A stretch of 64,000 bases of DNA from Acanthaster planci. Lineage: Eukaryota > Echinodermata > Asteroidea > Valvatida > Acanthasteridae. Where the stretch lies: contig NW_019091361.1 of assembly GCF_001949145.1 (NCBI RefSeq), positions 3,839,823-3,903,822 of the forward strand. Reading direction: 5' to 3'. The position numbers and the translations under genes were made by a program. Positions within the stretch are counted from its first letter, which is position 1. The number at the start of each line of letters is the position of its first letter. Shown piece by piece: positions 31,818 through 43,993 of the stretch. The notes under the pieces were generated by a model. That model had not been told where the DNA came from, made no database searches, and saw only the letters and a list, made by a program, of their open reading frames with translations.

Positions 31818-34800
31818 GTAAGTAGGCCTGAGCGTATTTACCATCAAATAAATAGTGTATTGGAATCAGCAATCAATCGAATTGTCACCATGTCCATACG
31901 CCTCCGGGAAAAAAATGAAAAAAGAAAAAAGAGCCTCTAGTTTTTGGCGACAACTCTAAGTAGCAAAAATAACATTTGCCAGAGCTAAAATGATTTATCA
32001 GCCAAAAAATCTTCAACGACCCCACGAAGTGACAAAAACTTGGAAAATCGATATTTCCCGATCTTTCACCAAGACTAGTAAAATGCAACAAAATTTGACA
32101 ATTTTTTCGCCCGCGTATAGGCTCAAAAAGTGACAACGACAGACGACGCGCGACGGACGACGGCAAATATAGAATTCCCTACCGTTATAATGGAGATCAT
32201 TAATGCAATAGACTTTATTCACGGGGCCGGTCATATTGAATTTGAAAGCGAGGTTAACTCTTCTCTTTTGAATGTTGAGAGTACAAATAAAGAAATAAAA
32301 TGACAATTCTTGACAAATTTGCATCTCTCTACACTGATGAATAATTTCAAATTCATGACTGAGCACATAGAATTGCACCTCGTCTGCCAGATTCCTAAAA
32401 GTTTTGAAAGGGAGGCTTGAAACGCACGGAATTATAAAAAGTCTGGTGCCATCCTTAATGACAGTTTGCAATATATAAAACAGGTTTGTGGAATCAGATC
32501 AAAGATCAAAAACGTGAATAGAGTATACAGGGGAAGAAAGTAAGACCTCCAGGTTTTGCAACCTTACAAACTGTAAAAAAATGTTAAACGAATTGCTGTT
32601 TAATTAAAACAAAAAAATCTACAAAGTAGTGTGGATCAGCATTTTCTAAACCTTATACTCAATAAAACAAAAGTGGTCGAAAATGCGGAATAAAATAGGT
32701 CGCATTTTAAACGCGTTTTTCTTGGATATCTGTTTTGCACGATTCTCATCACTTCGTGAGAGCGTCGACGAAATATCACATAAATTCCATAAGCACCGTT
32801 TGTGAAAATCAAGCAAATCTGCCCTTTTGACCTGTACTTTTCGATCGCGGGAAGTGCTACACGGGATCATTATGCACAAAATGTCGGTTACCAAAAAACG
32901 AGAGCTACTCCCCAGGCATATTGGCCATGCATTGTTTCTCAAGTGCGATGTTAAAACAGAGAATCGCGACATCCACAACCGGGGCGCTGACGCGATGTGA
33001 TTTCTACCCAGGGTTCTGAATGTCAAAGTTAAGAAATTCAGCGAAGCATGGGTAAACAGCATTCAGTGCAAATGCGAAAAGCATCTGAATTGGTAATGAA
33101 TTCGTCACTCTCATCTTCACCAGTTCAGCTAAATGGCTTTGAAAAGGCGAACAAAGTGACGCAAAGCATTGGCATTTTGATATTCAACTTGTTGGGATAC
33201 TATAGGCCAAAAAAGACTCCGGTCCAAAAGTGGTTTTTTTTCCCTCTCATTTTTTTTTTGCTTTAGTAGAAGTGATGTTAGAGCGCATGGCCTTGTTACT
33301 TTGAGAAGTGTGAATTAACAATTTTGAATAAATAAAAAGACCATAAAATATTACAACAGGCAATGGATTCAGTCATCTCACTCATACAAGTGCCTCTTTT
33401 CTTGGTAAGATTGAGCTTGTTAAAATACTGTAGTGGAACCACATAGGAGAAATTAAATGTGAAAAAGACACGTTCAGCTCCAGTTTCCGGTCTTAAATGA
33501 AATTTTCGTGGAAGAGGTAGCAGTATATGACATATTTTGCGCAGCGTTTTCTGCTTTAGCTTAGACGAAACAAGTTGCACCTCAAATATGAAAAAATAAA
33601 TGAAAACAGTTCAGCTCCAGAGTCAAAATAAAAATAAAACTCTCATGATTTAGAAGATATACTGTGCACATTATTTCCGTTTTAGCTGATAAGAAACAAG
33701 TTGCATATAAAATAAGCTAAAACGGAAAACAATGTGCACAGTATATCATCTAAATCATGAGAGTTTTATTTTTATTTTGGGGGGAAAAGTTCAGCTCCAA
33801 AAACAAAATCTGCTCTCACTGTAATCTACCTTTGTTGTTGGCAAGTTGACGATGCATGCATTGTTACATGTATGGTTATTATAGCACGATGTCCATCGCC
33901 ACTGCATGCGTATGTTACCGCTACTGCTTACCCGACACTGAAATAGACTGGCCCCTTACGGTTGGTTGCTTAAAAACGTTTTCAATTTGTATATATAAGC
34001 AGAACGTAAGACCACTTCGTTTGTCTGGTTCACAGACGTGGGCCCAAGTCCGAATCAATTGGCCACTCAGCCCCAACCATCAAAAACACGTTAAAATTAC
34101 CCAGTAGTAGAATTCCTGCCGATCAAGTAGGTTTGGCTGCTTCTGGAAATCGTTTTAAGCAAAATAAAAGACCTCTTTATTTTGCCGCCGCGCAGGTCTA
34201 TGGCGACGCGTGCGGCGACCAGAAACTGGAGACTTTTTTTGGCCTAATGGTGTTGGGAGATTTAGGACGCTTACCATCACCGATTTGGCGTCATACAGTT
34301 GTAAGCATGATGTTCACTTTCGCTCAAGTGGTACAAAAATCGGACTGGCAATTACTACGACGCGGTTTATCTTCTCTTGTCCATGCTAACCCCAAAGGCA
34401 TCGGTATAAATCATCAGATATCATCTCTCTATGATCTCAAGCATCATTTTGTTATTCCATTCTGTTTTTGATTATTTCCCTCAGCTTTGGAAACGGCCAC
34501 TAGTCCCGATCCCGAAGTTGAGGGACACGGTCGTTTCAAATGTCGCGGACGCCGGTGTTGTTTGTCTAGGAGGAGATTCCACGGTAAGTACTCCCTGACA
34601 TATTAATGCTAAAGCTCTTTGTTTTTTGTACCATCTTTCAATGGCTTTGAAACCCGTTTGCTCCGACTTTCATTTTCATGTCGTTGCAAAATCCTGATCC
34701 GGTACTTAGATAATTTTCCCCTCGCTTTAGTCTTTCAAAAGTATATTTGAAGTCCACAGATTAAATACCAGTGAAAAATCCCCGAGTTTGGCCAACTTAT

Positions 34801-35943
34801 GATAAGTCAGAAAGAAACTGTAATTTTCCCCCAATGAGTTAAATCGTTTTCAATCCATTTTGTATGTGTTTCTGTATTTTTACGAACCGTTTACTTTCAG
34901 TCTGCGTAAGGGCATCTTACCGACAAGGCAAAATAAGATATAAAGCTACCATCAATAAGAAGCATGTTGTCAGGAAGTCCTTCAAAGGTAAGATTCCTAG
35001 GCTTGTATGCGAATTTCAAAGTTTGGATAACTTTTCTCCTGCATTGGCGTTTGAATGAATAACAGCTACGCGGAAAACGGCGGGGTAAGGGCTAGACAAA
35101 ACTATATACAAAAAATGTTCGAAAGTGTTCGTACGTCTTACGGGTCGGGTAGCGCCCTTTTTAAAAACGGATATCAACGAATAAAACAAATCAATTTATA
35201 TATCTTAAACTTATGTTGCGAAGAAAATCAGTTTGTTTTTGCATATGTTTAATCAAAAAGTTAGTCAGAATAAAGCGTATTCAGATTACACGAAAACTCC
35301 ATGTTCAAACTGGACGATTGTTTTCATAATGTGGAAACGTGCATTTCTGAAGAAATATCCCAAGGAATTATAATCATGAATTGGGGATAGGTTTTATCAT
35401 GGAGAGAAAAGATCTTGATTTTTATATTGGATTTTATTCCCCTTCACCGACATAATATTTTTCCGATGCAAACACAAAATCTTTACAAACATATTTGACA
35501 GCGGTATCAGCATCTAATCCGCCTTGAATTTTGCAGCCAATGCAAGCAAGCATGCTGAGGAGATGGTTACCCTGCGTCCCAGGGCCATTTTTCTTGAGTC
35601 ATTTAGTGTCTACATGTGTATACGTCTGTTAAAAGCGAAACATCCGGTATCCAAATATTGTTTCAGATTGATAGCAGGCTGTCCAAAGCAAGACAGTAAT
35701 GTGTACCTCTCCCGTTATCTCTCCACAGTGGGCGCCAACCAATCGATGCGCTGCATTAAAATCAGACGAGGTTGGTCAATATTCAGGAGGCGCAGGAGAG
35801 TCTGCGTGGGCCTAACCAGTATCAGAGTCCTTGGCAAAGGAAGTTGCATTCGGCACATCTCGGCTCGCGTCAAGGTCCAAGTCAAGGGGCCGCGGGGTTT
35901 CACCAGGAAGTCCAAACGAATCAGACTTTACCGCCGCCGCTAG
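31535..35943 (+). CDS. Gene B: secreted precursor with acidic propiece and cationic Cys-rich chain (paralog of gene A)
   Basis: Exons 31535-31817, 34485-34583, 34901-34987 and 35729-35943 join in phase 1 throughout, giving 227 codons. The signal peptide equals that of gene A. The acidic propiece is slightly longer (extra DDDQ-type residues). The basic chain is more extreme than in A: about 42 Arg/Lys in about 134 residues, with RRRRR in exon 4. It has seven Cys (3+1+3) against six in A, an odd number that allows a free thiol or a dimer. The gene lies in segmental copy B. An element-sized insertion starts about 50 bases after the stop. Role inferred as for gene A: secretion, propiece removal, and a membrane-active or otherwise polyanion-binding cationic product. 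Confidence 0.75.
31985..32765. other. B-specific insertion in intron 1
   Basis: Gene A lacks it: the flanking matches are about 4595 and 4620. CACGAAGTGA near 32025 and TCACTTCGTG near 32750 form a short inverted pair close to its ends, suggesting a transposon. A 152-codon minus ORF (32013-32471) has no recognisable domain. Confidence 0.45.
33621..33780. repeat. Long perfect-looking hairpin
   Basis: Arms of about 67 bp (33621-33687 and 33714-33780) around a loop of about 26 bp. They contain AAAACTCTCATGATTTAGA and its complement. Located in intron 1 of gene B. A shared TTCAGCTCC lies just outside both arms. Confidence 0.85.
34485..34583 (+). CDS. Gene B exon 2: first basic module, C-x4-CC
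   Basis: 99 nt, phase 1. It encodes SPDPEVEGHGRFKCRGRRCC then LSRRRFH. The Cys pattern is as in gene A, but charge is higher. Confidence 0.75.
34901..34987 (+). CDS. Gene B exon 3: second basic module
   Basis: 87 nt, phase 1. It encodes CVRASYRQGKIRYKATINKK then HVVRKSFK. Only 10 of 29 residues equal those of gene A. Confidence 0.75.
35729..35943 (+). CDS. Gene B exon 4: C-terminal basic module and stop
   Basis: 215 nt with TAG at 35941-35943. It shares the start VGAN, the core HISAR and the end LYRRR with gene A. In between it gains an FRRRRRVC stretch and an extra Cys (GSCIRH). Confidence 0.8.
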
Positions 35944-35993
35944 ATTCACCACATCGCTCTTCTGATGCTTTAGAATTATAATCGGTTCCGTCG

Positions 35994-36985
35994 TGGGGGT
36001 AAAACGTCTACGTTACAATTACTTGAATGGAATTTTAAGGTAAATCTACGCGAATCTTGGTACAAAATAGTCGAGGCTTGTCACACAAAACTAAATATTT
36101 ACAGGCAACTTTGAGATATTCTGTTATCTTCTGGTCTTAAAAACGAAACCAAATCACTGAAAACTTCGAAACATTAGTTAGCAATTTTTTTTCTGATAAT
36201 GTAGTCTTATTCGTCGCTAGTCCCATTATGCTTTGTGTTTTTGCATGTAGAAGACCAAATTAAATTTTCAATGCAAAACTTTGTAGTCCCTGGTGCCTAA
36301 GCCCAAATAGTCCATAAAATAATATAGAATCCAAAAATTATCCCTCTAAAGTCCCCCTTAGGCCAAAAGAAAGTCTCAGGTTTGTGGTCAGCGCGCGCGT
36401 CGCCTTAGACCTTCTTATCGCCAAAAGAAAAAAGGTTTTTGGTATATACGATGTCCAAAAGCTGCCAAACTTGCCTGGTCGACTAGAATTCTGCTACAAC
36501 GTAATTTTAAGGTGTTTTTGATGGGTACGGTGGAGTAATACGTACAGTAAAGGAGTCCCTCCTGGCCCCCATTTCTGTATTATACTTGGACATCTGAGAA
36601 CCAGACAAACAAGGTGGTCTTATATCCTGTGTACATCTTCAAACTAGAAACGCCTTCAAACAGTAAATAGTGAGTGGCCAGTCTATTTCAGTGTTGGTAG
36701 TGGTGGTACGTACGTACTAGCTTATTTGCGAGTATCATTTTCTAGTGAAAAAATTCAGACCGCAAAAAAGAAAAAAGCGGCGTCGTCGCATCAGCCCCTG
36801 ACCAGAAAGCGGAGACCCTTCCATAAACCGTCAATTCAAAATTTCTATGAAAATAAAGATTTCGGTATACGTGACGTCTAAATGCACTAAAAACTCCAGA
36901 TTTTCTGAGATTGGCATTGGTCACTTCGTGACGCCCGCGACAAATTGATGACATACATTTATCAGCTACCTTGTCAAGTCTTCTG
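35994..36985. mobile_element. About 1 kb insertion just downstream of gene B
   Basis: Gene A reads GGTTCCGTCG then AATGTTACAGAG without a break at 8485-8500. In B the same two sides are about 1 kb apart. No terminal repeat or transposase was recognised. It probably interrupts the 3' untranslated region. Confidence 0.55.
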
Positions 36986-39393
36986 CAGTGTTACATAGTC
37001 TCTGTTATGGTAGAGGTTAATGAATTTTAAAGGATATTACGTTTCTCTTTCGGTTTCTTTAAATCTCTACCCCTCCATACCCGACCCTAATTTAATCTAA
37101 AATTCGGACATAATTACTTTGAAAAAAGAGAGCTAATGTTGACTTCTTTATAGACAAACGTCAAATTTGGATATGCACAAGTCAAAATTATTGATGACTG
37201 TAGTCTCGCCACACTGACGATATTATTTTCACGCACCCTATTGCATGAGTTGGGTGAAATGTGATGAATTGGGTAGATTTCGATGTAGTGGTATTTTCCA
37301 GCTTTTGTGGGTAAAGTGAAGCTTTGGAAAACAGGGAAATGATGTTATCCGTGAATAGATTTAAGCCAATATTATTGAGATTATCATCCCCAGCTTAACA
37401 GTCAATAATACTTGCAACTGCATTTGTTTATGAGAGCATTACATATTGTCTGATGTTTATTTCATGTCGTCAGTCTTGATGCCTTCTTTTTTCGATAAAG
37501 ATCCTATTTCAGGTCATTTCACCATGGCTCTCCGCAACATGTCGTAAACGGTAATTCGCCTGGGTACCATTGACTTGGTCTCGCTCCATATAGCATTATA
37601 TTTTAAAAACATCTATGCGAATACCTAGCCATTTAGAACGGAATGCATTTCGTGATAAACACTTGAAAGTGAGATGTATCAATTATTGAACTACGCACAG
37701 CGCAAAGCTGCTTCGCTTTATTATGACTTCGGCACAAATAAACCAAATTATATGATCTCGTAGAAATTAAAATGCTTTCTCGATATATCTTATCAAAATT
37801 TAACCTGTCCCTGTTCTGCAGAAAAGAATTCAGACAAGTGGTACGGTGATGCGCACGGAAGACTGATTGTTGAGAGAAACTAGGTCAATGCATTTCACCC
37901 CATGAAAATCTTATTCTGGTTCTCCCAGAGATCCAACCCACCACTAAACTTATCGAACTAAGTTCAGGAGGAAGCAATTACATTCTCCGAAGTTCATTGC
38001 ACCGCAAAACCCGTAGTCATACAGTTCTCTGTTCTTTATATTCTGAAGTTTTTCTTGCTTAAAATACGCGGGAATATATCGAGAAAACTATCTTAAAATT
38101 ATTTGAATATTAAACATTGTGTCAGATGTATCCTTATCGGTTTTTTTGACGGTGACTCCACGGACTTCTGAACCAGTGCAGAATGCTCACCCTGTCTTCT
38201 AGCCCTTCCATGCAGCCAAACCCTGGTGGCCAGAGCTGGTCTCCGAGAAGAGAGCAGACTTCTCCGACGTTACTTGGGGGTCATCGTCCGCCTTTGGCGG
38301 TCCACCATCGAACCCAGGAAGATAAACTTTCTACAAAACATGTTCTCAACCTTGAAACTGGCGCCCTCCGTGTTCCATTACATTCACTTTGAATAACGCA
38401 CTTGGAATCATGAGGGATGCGTGTTGTCGGCATCATAAGTTTAATTTAGAGGTAAATTTAGCTGCAATGAGTCGATGAAAAGACTTCATGAAGAAAATTA
38501 AAATTCTAAGTGAACTTTATTCTGGGTTTGCAGTAGTACAGGAAACTCAAAATGTAATGAGTGGATAAGTCAAAGGCGGTATAGTTTGAATTGCTTACGG
38601 ACACTCAGGTAAAAAGGGTTGTAGCCAATTTTATGTCATCCACCGACTGAGACCTACAGCCATTTACCAACACAGCCTTCATTGTACCGTAGAGTGGAAC
38701 CTTTTTTTAAAGTTTCTGGGTAAGGGTCGGGAGGGGGCGTGAGGGATATATTGCAGCCTCAACAGATTTCCCTGCCCTAGCCTTTTGAAACCTTGAAATT
38801 AATCTACAAAAATCAATGATAGGCGCCGCATTTTATTTGCTTTCAGCATTTGTTTTAAAAATTGTGCATCCCTTAAAAAGTGTGGCTTAGTGATAAGACC
38901 ATCAGTGTACATAAAGTGTACAGTGTACATAGATTGTGGCCTCGGTCTAGCCGCCTCGCCAACTCTGAGTTGCCTCTTTCAGTACCCTAGGAGCACAAAT
39001 CGGTGTCAGCATTAACTTGCCGGGTTACGGCCTGCGATGGACCGCATGTCATCCCGTAAGAGGACCTAATTGTCACAGCGGAGATCGAGGCCCGACGATC
39101 GAGCCACCTTGGCTGCAGACAAACTTTGCTTGTTTAATTGTTTCGTCAATTAAAATCATGACCTTTTTCCAGAAGGCTCCATCCAAGGTAAACGTAAATC
39201 GATACAATAAAGAACATACGGTCATGGTCATTATTGGATCCGGGAGTCGATCCAACCGGAGTTGAAATTTACCTTCACCTGCGAAAGAAATACAGACTGG
39301 TACGAAGTTTTCCAAACCGCCTTCTTGTACGCATTCGGCGTGCACGTGAAGACCGTATATTTCACCATAAATTCGTTAATACGGCCGTTGAAC
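36986..39393. other. Downstream non-coding DNA of gene B
   Basis: Aligns with about 8495-10330 and 10905-11060 of copy A. The stretch 38580-39170 is B-specific and unassigned. No gene is supported. Confidence 0.5.
39260..39393 (+). repeat. Dispersed repeat, left part (third copy at 48245)
   Basis: Shares CGAAAGAAATACAGACTGGT-type sequence and a following block with 48245-48370. The partner continues without the palindromic element that interrupts this copy at 39394. Confidence 0.65.
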
Positions 39394-39535
39394 AATAGTG
39401 CGTCACCAAGAGTTTGCCACGCATTGGCCAATCACAACGCGGAAATTTGTCGACCCAATGTGCGTTGGAAAGGGTCGACAAATTTCGCGCGTTATGATTG
39501 GCCAACGTGTTGCAAACTCTTGGTGGCGCACTATT
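39394..39535. mobile_element. Palindromic MITE, copy 1
   Basis: The 142-bp element folds on itself almost end to end. The left arm AATAGTGCGTCACCAAGAG..TTGGCCAATCAC mirrors the right arm GATTGGCCAAC..CTCTTGGTGGCGCACTATT, with central GTCGACAAATTTC. Further copies: 59280-59433 and a remnant near 53410-53475. Confidence 0.9.
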
Positions 39536-40429
39536 ATGAATCACCCGCACTCGCTGTGCCCCGCGCCAAACGCGCAAAAACTTGAGTTCGTCCCACATTC
39601 AGTCGTTGCCCATCGTCCAAATAGGGCGCTGGGAAGGGCTGACGGCTTTGCACTGTGATTGGCTACATTGGGCACGACCTGTGACCGCGAGGTTACCACT
39701 TCCTGATAGCGAACCGTTATTTACATTTTTTTTGGTTCGCCAATGGCAATGCTTTGACACAGGCAAAGTTTCGGCCAGATAATAAAAACATGGCCTTGGT
39801 ACAAGTCACAGTGTGGTAACTTATCTTCTCACCAAGTATCACTGACCATGTGTCTTTTGGTGATATATTTCAATTTTGGATGAACGAATAAAGTGTAGTG
39901 AGAATGTTTTCATCAATGAGGAAGAAACAGAAATATATCGAATTGATAACCACCGCTTGTATAACGCACAAAGCTCACGCGTCGTTGGCTGTGACCCCAT
40001 GTGACGTATTTCCTTCACTAAAATCTGTGCGAGGCCATCAACCCTTCCCAGCGCCCACTGGGCTACGAGTGAAACCAAACGACTGTCAATTTCATTTAAA
40101 AACACGCCCTCTTTGGTTCCCGCTCGAAGCGGATGGGAGCTACACCCCTTCCCTATCTGCTTTTTTCGAAAAACAGAAAGAAAGGCAATATTGAGTGCCT
40201 ATTTTTTTTCTCCAAAGCCCCGATGTCTCATTATATCTCAGAAACGCCGCAAACGGTTGCACACCAAATTCCACCCACCGGGATAGGTATGTGAAATGCT
40301 TACCTGCAATATAATGGGGGCTTAATATAAGACAATGGAGGAGAGACTCACCCTGTATACTTCAAAGTTTCAAGGCACCGACGCCAGAACTGCTTAACCA
40401 AACTCTGACCAAACTCTGGATGCAATGGG

Positions 40430-41690
40430 CTTCTGTGTTAGAGGTTGGCAAAAGTAGTCACAGACGACCAGTCTCCCGTTTCCATGATGTATTGAGTTTT
40501 TACCCAGCCCTGGTTGATGGGCTTTGAACATGAAGTATCAATGTCTGCCACTTTGAGAACAGATTTCAACTATCTGAAATGGTCACTGTGGACGGGACTA
40601 CCGGATGGTAAGGTTTGGAGTATGACAGCAAGAGCTGAGTCATGCCAACGTTATACTCTGTCTATTATGAGAAGTACGCTAAGGTATTCCCTCAAGAGTG
40701 CGCAAGGGCAGAGGTTTCTATTGGCTTCGAAACGAACATTCTTAATGTCATGGAAGGATTCGTTGACTGAAACACGTTTAAAGGGTTTTACCAGCCGGAA
40801 TACATAATTCCCATCCAAAGACCTTGACATTTGATTTATCTCAATTGCTGTGAGTGACGAACAGCGATAGGCCTAAGCATGACCAACTTGTGAGTTCACT
40901 GTCTGATCGATAACCGACGATTGTCAGGTAAAGACTTGAAATAATTCAACACAGTTGCCACATTCCATGGGAAATTATACCGTGGCTGTGGAGGACGCAA
41001 ATTTAAGACCTCCTTGAAGAAACGTCTAACTAAATGATGTTGCCCAAATGGTGTGCCGTCTACAAAGACGTGTACTGAGGAAATCGCCGATCTAGATCAT
41101 GCATTGAGAGTTCTGTATAGCAACCCTGAATCTAACAAATGTTGACGAAAAGATAATCATACCGCTACAGTGACTCCAACAGGATCAGCTTGCCTCTGAA
41201 GACGCCAGCAGGCCCATCGATTCCAAGCTGAATCATACTGCCTTTTGGACTGCTCCCTCCAAGATGACATGACTGTGACCGCAAAATGCCCTCTGGAGAG
41301 AGATATCCCTGATAGCTTCCACGCGGCGAAGAACATTAAGTGGATGGATTAGTGGTTTGTTGTCAGGTAACTGGAAAAGATGAGGGGGGGGGAGAATGAC
41401 AGGATTTTAGACAGCCATCTCGAGAAGCCTGGGTACCCGGTGTGCTCAAAACAGGGGCGATGAGCACAATGTTTTGGCCTGCTCCCTGCTGATCTTGTTC
41501 AAACACTTGGGCAGAAGAGCAAAGGGTAGAAAAGCGTAAGCCTTTATCTCCTTCCAGTTCAGTAGTAGAGCATCTGCTCCTCATGCCATGGGGTCTAGCT
41601 GCCATGACACGAAGGTCTGGAGTTGGGTACTGATGAGCCGAGTTGAAAACAGGTCGACGTCTTGCGAAAAATTTCTTTTCACGATTCCTG
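40430..41690 (-). mobile_element. DIRS-like retroelement fragment: RNase H and tyrosine recombinase, degenerate
   Basis: Read on the minus strand from 41690 down. First comes an RNase H-like part: DLFSTRL and FVSWQLDPMA, then Q-x-F-E-Q-D-Q-type sequence in shifted frames. Next is a linker, VLRRVEAIRDISLQR. Then comes a tyrosine recombinase: NLRPPQPRYNFPWNVATVLN, THKLVMLRPIAVRHSQQL, NLCPCALLREYL and near the end GDWSSVTTFANL. This order and these motifs fit DIRS-like elements, which integrate by a tyrosine recombinase. Several in-frame stops and frameshifts make it inactive. No split repeats were recognised. Confidence 0.75.
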
Positions 41691-43891
41691 GCCTTATTGA
41701 GAAACAGTGTCCTTCACGCCGATTCTTAGGCTTTATTGCATTCTTTGCTCTTCCATACGTGTCCTTACCATAGTAGTTCACCCTGTTTTCACTTTATGAT
41801 CGGTAACTCTGGTTATGTCAGTGCAATCATTTTCATTCATTCATTTTTTTGTAAAAAGTAAAGTAAGTGGTATTAGTGCGCCCTCTGTTGATAGCAACTT
41901 GCCACGTCAAGCTTTTTTCACTTCCCTGACTTCGGCAAGGCGAAATAAGCATTCGGTGTGTGGGTATCTGACTTTTAGGTACGGGTACCGGGTTAGATAG
42001 ACTTGATGTAATGTACATTGCATTGTAGATCATGTATACATAAACTGTTAATAATAAAATTTCAAAGCATTCAGAATGGCATTTGGACTGTACTCTTTAA
42101 TTGAAGCTGCTCTCCTTTGTGTAAATGCAGTGGCAGTGCTAAATGAGGAAAGATTTTTGAGCAAAGGTGAGGCTTTAGGTCATGAGATAGAGAAATAACG
42201 ACATGACATTCTTTGCCGTTGCCATTGGGTTTTGTAGTACTATTTAGTAGTATGGGCATGATCATGATGCAGACACGGCACTAAATTTTATAGACAGAAC
42301 AACCATAACGTGATGACAACGGAGGCCTAACTTTAGCTTATTTTTTTCAAATAGGCTAGGCCTAATTTTTTTCTGTTTTGTTTTTGAAGTGATCAAGATA
42401 GAGTGGAAGCCATAAAAAACATTTGGATACTATACCATGAACATGCATACTGCTTCTTTCTGGCAGACTGCCTGTGCATCAAACTTCACCCTGGGATATT
42501 CACTAGTTCAAGTTTGGCTTAGGATTAAGCATGGTAAATGGAATCAGAAATTCAAATAAAGTTGGTAAGGTTTACTCATATTTGGGAAGAAATGAGAAAT
42601 TTACCCTTCAAATCGGAAACACTATTGTCATCGAGCTTGAAGTGGCCATCTTGTTCAAATAGTGATTTTTACTCCCACTTGTATGTTAATGTCCTGGAGA
42701 TGACATCATGGCATACTGGCCCAGTGGACCTTTCACCAAAAGAGTGCTGTGTTGTTACACTCCTGCTAACTGCTGATTCCCGTATGCTGCAATGTCCGGA
42801 GTACAGTTTCGGTGCGATGACACTTACCGGACATGTGGCGCTCAGGAATCATACAGTTCAAATTGCTATTTGAATAAGATGGCGAATTCCAGCTCCTCGA
42901 TGAACATTTTTGAATTGAAGGGGAAATTTCTATTTTCTTTCCAAATGTGAGTAAACTTTATCATCATTATTGGAATCTACATGTATGATTCTCAATTAAT
43001 CCTAAGTGGGATGCATTAGACAGTTTAAGCATCATTTTGGAGGTAAATTCAGAGGTTGTGGAATTGAGGTACAAACAAGCTATTTTGAGTGAAACGAATG
43101 AATGGGATGGAAAGCCTATGGAAGGCACTTGGACTCTACTACATGTATCACCAACCATGTCCAAATGTTAAAAAAGGAGACTTGTAGAGTCCAAGTTAGT
43201 CGGACTACATGTACATAGGCTTAACAGAAATGAGTGGATTTTTACTAAAAACTTTAATATTGATATTTTTGTAAAATCTTTGGTCTTATTTGCCTGTAGA
43301 GGTGCACGTCGCAACTCTGGCTGTCCCTGTATTTTGAGAAGCCCTTTCATTTAGGGACAAAGCCAGTCCCCTGAAAGAGAGTGTCTCCTTAAATAAGGAC
43401 ATTTTTTCCAAGTGGGCTTGGGTCAAAAATATCCACATGCTATTATCGATTTTTTCCTCCTATATTTTCTTTTCATATTTAATTAATTAAGTTGTTTTAT
43501 AAAGTTTGTGCCATGTCACTGGGTTAACTATATCATAAAGAATCGATTTTCAGAAAAATTGTTTGATGTGGTCATTTTCTTATCCTTTATGTGCCATGAT
43601 TGCAGACTCCTACTTGTAATCCTGAAAGTAAACGGTAGAATTTTTGTTAATGGCAGTGTTGGGTGTTTTCTCTGTTCTACAAATTGCCTGTTTTATCATT
43701 TTGACATAGACGTATGCAGCTCCATAAACGGGGCCAGGTACAGGACTGCCTCTCTATCCTGATCCCAACAGATGTGGTGCACAAGCCTTGAAAGTGTGGC
43801 AAAATCTGGCCCAAGGTTTGGAGAGCTAGGTCTCTCCTATTGCATGGTTGTTGCCGAGTCGTCACTTTTTTTCCTTTTCGTTGCCATGCAG
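41691..43891. other. No gene recognised
   Basis: Short ORFs only (for example 42538-42873) without recognised domains. TACATGTA-type palindromes become frequent from here rightward. Confidence 0.45.
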
Positions 43892-43993
43892 TGGGATGGG
43901 GAGGTGACCAGAGCGTCGGTGGGTTTGGTGAAGAGCCAGGGATGAAGGCACAACTCATCAATCTGATCCGGTCCATAAGAATCGTCATGAGAG
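43892..43993 (+). CDS. Candidate exon of an unrecognised plus-strand gene
   Basis: A strong acceptor (TTTTTCCTTTTCGTTGCC then ATGCAG) precedes an open 102-nt segment, phase 1 in and out. It encodes GWGGDQSVGGFGEEPG followed by KAQLINLIRSIRIVMR and ends at AGAG|GTGAGT. I do not recognise the sequence. No partner exon with matching phase was proven. Confidence 0.35.

Larger units (their letters stand above)
26815..40290 (+). repeat. Segmental duplication, copy B
   Basis: Collinear with 1-11230. It is longer because of private insertions: 30067-30523 (a TIR element), about 31985-32765, a hairpin region near 33600-33790, about 35994-36985, about 38580-39170, and 39394-39535. Copy A shows the uninterrupted sequence at each of the first and fourth of these sites. 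Confidence 0.85.
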
